Assembly: GCA_030595485.1 (NCBI GenBank)
Contig: JAUVDE010000115.1
Coordinates: 1 to 8,967, forward strand
Length of the DNA: 8,967 nucleotides
From: Draconibacterium sp.
Lineage (GTDB): Bacteria; Bacteroidota; Bacteroidia; Bacteroidales; Prolixibacteraceae
Reading direction: 5' to 3'
Shown here: positions 5,444-8,967 of the stretch, in pieces
Layout: every line of letters starts with the position of its first letter
How positions within the stretch are numbered: position 1 is the first letter of the stretch
Notes under the pieces: model-generated
What the model was told of the DNA's origin: nothing
What the model saw: the letters and a program-made list of their open reading frames with translations, nothing else
Databases searched by the model: none
Position numbers and translations under genes: made by a program

Positions 5444-8400
5444 ATGTATAAAAGTCTTTTTTTAGCCATCAGCTATTTTTTTCTTACATTTTGTGCAGTA
5501 GGCCAGTCGTTTACCGAGTGGCACGATCCTGCGGTTAATTCAATTAACCGTGCTCCTATGCATGCTTCTTATTTTGCCTATGAGAATAGTGACAAAGCCG
5601 AAGAAAATGTAAAAGAGATTTCTGAAAATTTTATGTCACTTAACGGCTTATGGAATTTTAACTGGGTAAGAGATGCCAACCTTCGACCACAAACCTTTTT
5701 CTCCACCGACTTTGATGATAAGCAATGGGATAAAATTGAGGTACCCGGAATTTGGGAAGTAAATGGCTATGGTGAGGCCGTGTATGTAAATTCGCGTTTT
5801 GCCTGGGACTACATTATGAAGCCTGAGCCACCTAGAGTGCCAGAAAAAGAGAATTATGTGGGATCGTACCGGCGAACCATTGATATACCTACCAACTGGG
5901 ATGGGAAAGAGGTTTTTATAAACCTCGGAGCTGTTTCATCGTGTGCTTATTTATGGGTGAACGGAAAATTTGTAGGTTATAGTGAAGATCGCAAACTGGA
6001 ACCTGAATTTAATATTACATCTTATCTGAAAAAAGGAGAAAATCTTATTGCATTCCAGGTATTCAGATGGTGTGACGGAACTTTTGTGGAGTTACAGGAC
6101 TTTTGGCGTTTGGCCGGAACATCGCGCGATATGTACATGTATGCACGCGACCCTTTTCACATAAACGATATAAGCGTTGTTGCAGATCTCGATAAGAATT
6201 ACAAGAATGGCTTATTTAGTGTAACTGTCGATTTTGACGATAATAACGCTGCAGAACAACAAGGTGCCACGGTGGAACTAGAATTAAAAAACAGTGCAGG
6301 TAAAGTGGTATGGAGCGATAAAAAAATATTGGATGAGTCAAGCAGTGTTGTGGCTACTGCTACATTAAAAAATATTGAACAGTGGAGTGCCGAGATTCCA
6401 ACCCTTTATAATTTAACGCTTAGGCTCAAAAATAAAAATAATAAAACTATCGAAGTAATTCCGCAGCGTGTTGGTTTCCGAAAGGTGGAGATTAAAAAAG
6501 GACTTTTGCTTGTTAACGGCCAGCCAATTCTGATAAAAGGAGTAAACCGCCATGAAGCAGATCCCGATCATGCATATTATGTGTCGAAAGAACGTATGGA
6601 ACAGGATGTGAGAATTATGAAAATGAATAACATAAATGCTGTTCGTACATGCCACTATCCCAACGACCCTTACTTTTATGAATTGTGCGACAAATATGGA
6701 ATTTATGTAGTTGACGAAGCTAATATTGAAGCTCATGGATATGAGAAAATCGCACAAATGGAGGATTGGATTCCCGCCCATATGCAGCGTGCTACCCGAC
6801 TAGTACAAAGGGATAAAAATACTCCTTCGGTAATTATATGGTCCATGGGAAACGAGTCGGGCGATGGCATTTGTTTTGAGGAAGCTTATAAAGCCATGAA
6901 AGCGATAGATTCAACTCGTCCGGTTCAATATCAACGCCCAGGAATGAAGATGCATACTGACATTTATGTGCCATTTTATGTGGGTTACGATGGGCTTGAA
7001 AATTATGGCAAAAAGGGAGACCAGCGCATGCCACTTATTCAATGTGAGTATGCCCATGCCATGGGAAATTCCATGGGAGGATTTAAAGAGTACTGGGATC
7101 TTTACCGCAAGTACGATAACCTGCAGGGTGGTTTTATCTGGGATTTTGTCGATCAGGCCTTACGCGAATATCGCGATGGAAAAATGATTTATACGTATGG
7201 GGGCGACTATGGAAAGGGGCTTCCGTCGGATAATAATTTTAACAGCAACGGTTTAATAAATCCTGATCGTGAACCGAATCCTCATTTCAACGAAGTGGCC
7301 ATGGTGCAACAGTCAATCTGGACCACACCGGTAGATCTTGCCACTGGAAAGATTAAAATTTATAACGAAAACTTTTTTGCTTCGCTTGATAATATTCAGC
7401 TGAATTGGCGCCTGGTAGAAGAGGGAACATCGATAAAGGAGGGCGTTATTAGCAACTTGAATATTGCTCCTCAGAAAACAGAAGCTCTTCAATTGGGATA
7501 TTTATTAAAACCTTCAACAAAAGAGCGTTTTATTGAAGTTTATTACAAAACAAAAGTACAGGAGGGTATGGTGCCTGCTGGTCATATTGTGGCTCGCCAG
7601 CAGTTGCCTGTTACAAGCTATAATTTCCCTGAATTGGATTTGGCTAAAAGTAATTCGGAGGTTTTGCTGGAAAAAACACGCTATCTGGTTTCGGTAAAAG
7701 CTGGCGATACAAACATCGAATTTGATCAGAAAACAGGTTTTATTGTTGGGTATTCAAATAAAGGAGAGCAGTTTTTAAAGGATGGCGAAAAAGTAAAACC
7801 CAATTTCTGGCGTGGTGGAACAGATAACGACTATGGGGCACAACTGCAACGCAAACTGGCGAAATGGAGAAATCCACTGATTCGTTTAAAAACGTTGGAT
7901 GCAGGCACTGTCGAGGGCAATGCACTGGTGACAGCAAGTTATACTCTGCCTGAACTGGATGCTTCACTGGAACTAACTTACGAGATTGATGCCAAAGGGA
8001 AAATGAAAGTTACCCAGAAAATGATTGCTCCTGAGGATGTGAACGCAAAAGAAATTTTGCCACGATTTGGAATGCAGCTTTCATTTAATAAACTATTTAA
8101 CCAGATTGAATATTACGGTCGGGGGCCGGTTGAGAATTATGTTGACCGGAAAACAAGTGCCTTTGTTGGTCGTTACAAGCAAACTGTTTCCGAACAGTTT
8201 TTTCCATACATTCGTCCACAAGAGACCGGAACAAAATCCGATATCCGCTGGTGGAAACTTACCAACAGAGCAGGACAGGGTGTGAAAATATATGGCGATG
8301 CTCCATTTAGTGCTTCAGCGCTTCATTTTACAAATAATGATCTGGACGACTTTGAGGCCAAAGAACAACGCCATTCAGGAGAGTTGGTAGAACAAGACAT

Positions 8401-8533
8401 GACGGTACTTTCAATCGACTTAAAACAAATGGGACTGGGATGTATTAATACCTGGGGGGCTTTGCCAATTGAAAAATACAGAATTCCATTTAATGATTAC
8501 GAATTTACTTTTATTGTAGAGCCTGTTAATTAG
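5444..8533 (+). CDS. lacZ: Secreted GH2 beta-galactosidase (LacZ type)
   Basis: The protein has 1029 residues, close to E. coli LacZ (about 1024) plus a signal peptide (MYKSLFLAISYFFLTFCAVG). Cys17 follows LTF, a poor lipobox, so release into the periplasm is more likely than lipidation. Domains by position: jelly-roll sugar-binding about 65-240, with RWCDGTF...DFWR (D211); Ig-like about 242-345; TIM barrel about 347-645; linking Ig-like (DUF4981 type) about 650-730; and Bgal_small_N about 745-1028, with RGGTDNDYG and YYGRGPVENY. Active-site residues are intact: acid/base E471 in WSMGNESGDG, nucleophile E535 in QCEYAHAMGNS, H403 in RTCHYPN, W566, the Mg site E429/H431 in NIEAHG, and a C-terminal Trp (W1004) as in LacZ. 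It should release terminal beta-galactose from oligosaccharides; the natural substrate is not visible. No SusC/SusD, transporter or other glycosidase lies in the window, so it appears to be a single-gene unit. Confidence 0.95.
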   Translation: MYKSLFLAISYFFLTFCAVGQSFTEWHDPAVNSINRAPMHASYFAYENSDKAEENVKEISENFMSLNGLWNFNWVRDANLRPQTFFSTDFDDKQWDKIEVPGIWEVNGYGEAVYVNSRFAWDYIMKPEPPRVPEKENYVGSYRRTIDIPTNWDGKEVFINLGAVSSCAYLWVNGKFVGYSEDRKLEPEFNITSYLKKGENLIAFQVFRWCDGTFVELQDFWRLAGTSRDMYMYARDPFHINDISVVADLDKNYKNGLFSVTVDFDDNNAAEQQGATVELELKNSAGKVVWSDKKILDESSSVVATATLKNIEQWSAEIPTLYNLTLRLKNKNNKTIEVIPQRVGFRKVEIKKGLLLVNGQPILIKGVNRHEADPDHAYYVSKERMEQDVRIMKMNNINAVRTCHYPNDPYFYELCDKYGIYVVDEANIEAHGYEKIAQMEDWIPAHMQRATRLVQRDKNTPSVIIWSMGNESGDGICFEEAYKAMKAIDSTRPVQYQRPGMKMHTDIYVPFYVGYDGLENYGKKGDQRMPLIQCEYAHAMGNSMGGFKEYWDLYRKYDNLQGGFIWDFVDQALREYRDGKMIYTYGGDYGKGLPSDNNFNSNGLINPDREPNPHFNEVAMVQQSIWTTPVDLATGKIKIYNENFFASLDNIQLNWRLVEEGTSIKEGVISNLNIAPQKTEALQLGYLLKPSTKERFIEVYYKTKVQEGMVPAGHIVARQQLPVTSYNFPELDLAKSNSEVLLEKTRYLVSVKAGDTNIEFDQKTGFIVGYSNKGEQFLKDGEKVKPNFWRGGTDNDYGAQLQRKLAKWRNPLIRLKTLDAGTVEGNALVTASYTLPELDASLELTYEIDAKGKMKVTQKMIAPEDVNAKEILPRFGMQLSFNKLFNQIEYYGRGPVENYVDRKTSAFVGRYKQTVSEQFFPYIRPQETGTKSDIRWWKLTNRAGQGVKIYGDAPFSASALHFTNNDLDDFEAKEQRHSGELVEQDMTVLSIDLKQMGLGCINTWGALPIEKYRIPFNDYEFTFIVEPVN

Positions 8534-8560
8534 CTTACCAAAATATGTGCGGGCTTTTTT
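8520..8560 (+). terminator. Possible intrinsic terminator overlapping the lacZ stop codon
   Basis: AGCCTGT (8520-8526) can pair with GCGGGCT (8549-8555) over seven base pairs, two of them G-T wobbles. The loop is about 22 bases and includes the TAG stop at 8531-8533. Six Ts follow (8555-8560). The wide loop and wobbles make it weaker than the other two terminators here. Confidence 0.5.
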
Positions 8561-8562
8561 AA

Positions 8563-8778
8563 AAGAGACAAGTCCACGAAAAGTTCAATAATGAAATTGG
8601 CTTTACTGAAAGCCAGACAATTAATTTGGAACAACAGGTGGAATATAAATCAACACTTGAGCAAATTAATAATTTGAATGACTTTATTCCTTCAAAACAA
8701 TAAGAAAAACTTTTAAATCAATTGAGAGCTTGTACCAAAATTAAACTTCCTTATACTTCGGTAGAAATTATAAGTTGA
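8563..8778 (+). pseudogene. Start-less, stop-interrupted reading frame, unrecognised gene remnant
   Basis: The frame at 8563 is open from just after a stop (8560-8562) to TAA at 8701-8703, about 46 codons without an ATG. The same frame continues after that stop for 24 more codons to TGA at 8776-8778. The first part reads like a helical charged protein (KFNNEIGFTESQTINLEQQ, then STLEQINNLNDFIPSKQ). The second has KLLNQLRACTKIKLPYTS. Two adjacent open segments in one frame, with no start and one internal stop, fit a decayed gene fragment. Chance openness in AT-rich DNA cannot be excluded. I do not recognise the family. Confidence 0.3.
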
Positions 8779-8967
8779 TGTTTTTTTGAAGCTTAACTAC
8801 TACCAGCTATATATTGCACTTCAAAACATATATTATCATCCTTTTTTCAATGACGTGTTGGAAGCATTCATTAATTTTCCATATTTGCATCTACTAAACA
8901 ATAAACGCTTTCGGTTGCTAACTAAAAAATTAAATACTGATTCTGAATTGATAAGTGGTTTAAAAAA
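8774..8967 (+). CDS. Unrecognised reading frame running off the right edge, possibly frameshifted at its start
   Basis: From 8774 the frame stays open for about 64 codons to the window end. The predicted protein is rich in Leu, Tyr, Phe and Asn (KLNYYQLYIALQNIYYHPFF, then EAFINFPYLHLLNNKRFRLL), which looks like protein sequence, but I cannot name a family. No ATG lies in this frame; TTG at 8786 is the only obvious candidate start. An ATG at 8778-8780 is one frame away and meets TGA after two codons. One extra T in the seven-T run (8781-8787) would join that ATG to the open frame. The gene may therefore be truncated, slippage-prone or affected by a sequence error. Confidence 0.35.

Noticed and set aside
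5444..5510. lacZ product as a lipoprotein anchored at Cys17
   Set aside because: The residues before Cys17 are Leu-Thr-Phe. Phe at -1 does not fit the lipobox, whereas a normal cleavage after AVG or AVGQ does.

Overview
The window looks like chromosomal DNA from a marine or gut-type Bacteroidota, plausibly near the Marinilabiliales/Prolixibacteraceae. That assignment is inferred from AT-rich DNA, starts without Shine-Dalgarno sites, TAnnTTTG-type -7 promoter elements, and the protein families present (a large secreted GH2 beta-galactosidase, a DsbD with a C-terminal thioredoxin domain, and a membrane-anchored LuxR-type regulator). It is not proven by a marker gene.

Layout. (1) Positions 2-871 hold the 3' part of an RNase E/G gene on the plus strand, closed by a strong intrinsic terminator. 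(2) Positions 936-2009 encode a secreted-then-anchored protein: signal peptide, periplasmic DUF4369-like domain, one membrane helix and a cytoplasmic LuxR-type helix-turn-helix. (3) A 355-bp non-coding stretch with a probable promoter and short repeats leads to dsbD (2365-4302), the membrane electron carrier that feeds reducing power to the periplasm. It also ends in a clear terminator. (4) On the minus strand, converging on dsbD, lie two overlapping small genes: a three-helix membrane protein of the CBU_0592 type (4771-5022) and an ACT-domain protein (4397-4792). (5) A divergent intergenic region of about 420 bp contains a possible 49-residue ORF and the promoter of a 1029-residue lacZ-type beta-galactosidase (5444-8533). 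(6) After lacZ the sequence is low in clear coding content. It holds a start-less, stop-interrupted reading frame and then a second open frame that runs off the window end. Both are unrecognised and may be remnants of a decayed gene or gene pair.

How the genes relate. The window does not read as one pathway. RNA decay/processing (RNase E/G), periplasmic thiol reduction (DsbD) and galactoside hydrolysis (LacZ) are separate units with their own terminators. The one suggestive link is between the membrane regulator and dsbD: the regulator's outer domain resembles the N-terminal domain found on many Bacteroidota TlpA/AhpC-type thiol oxidoreductases, and the next gene is the reductase that would serve such proteins. 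I found no CRISPR array, insertion sequence, tRNA or rRNA, and no convincing new multi-gene system. The most worthwhile leads are the regulator-dsbD pairing and the disrupted frames after lacZ.
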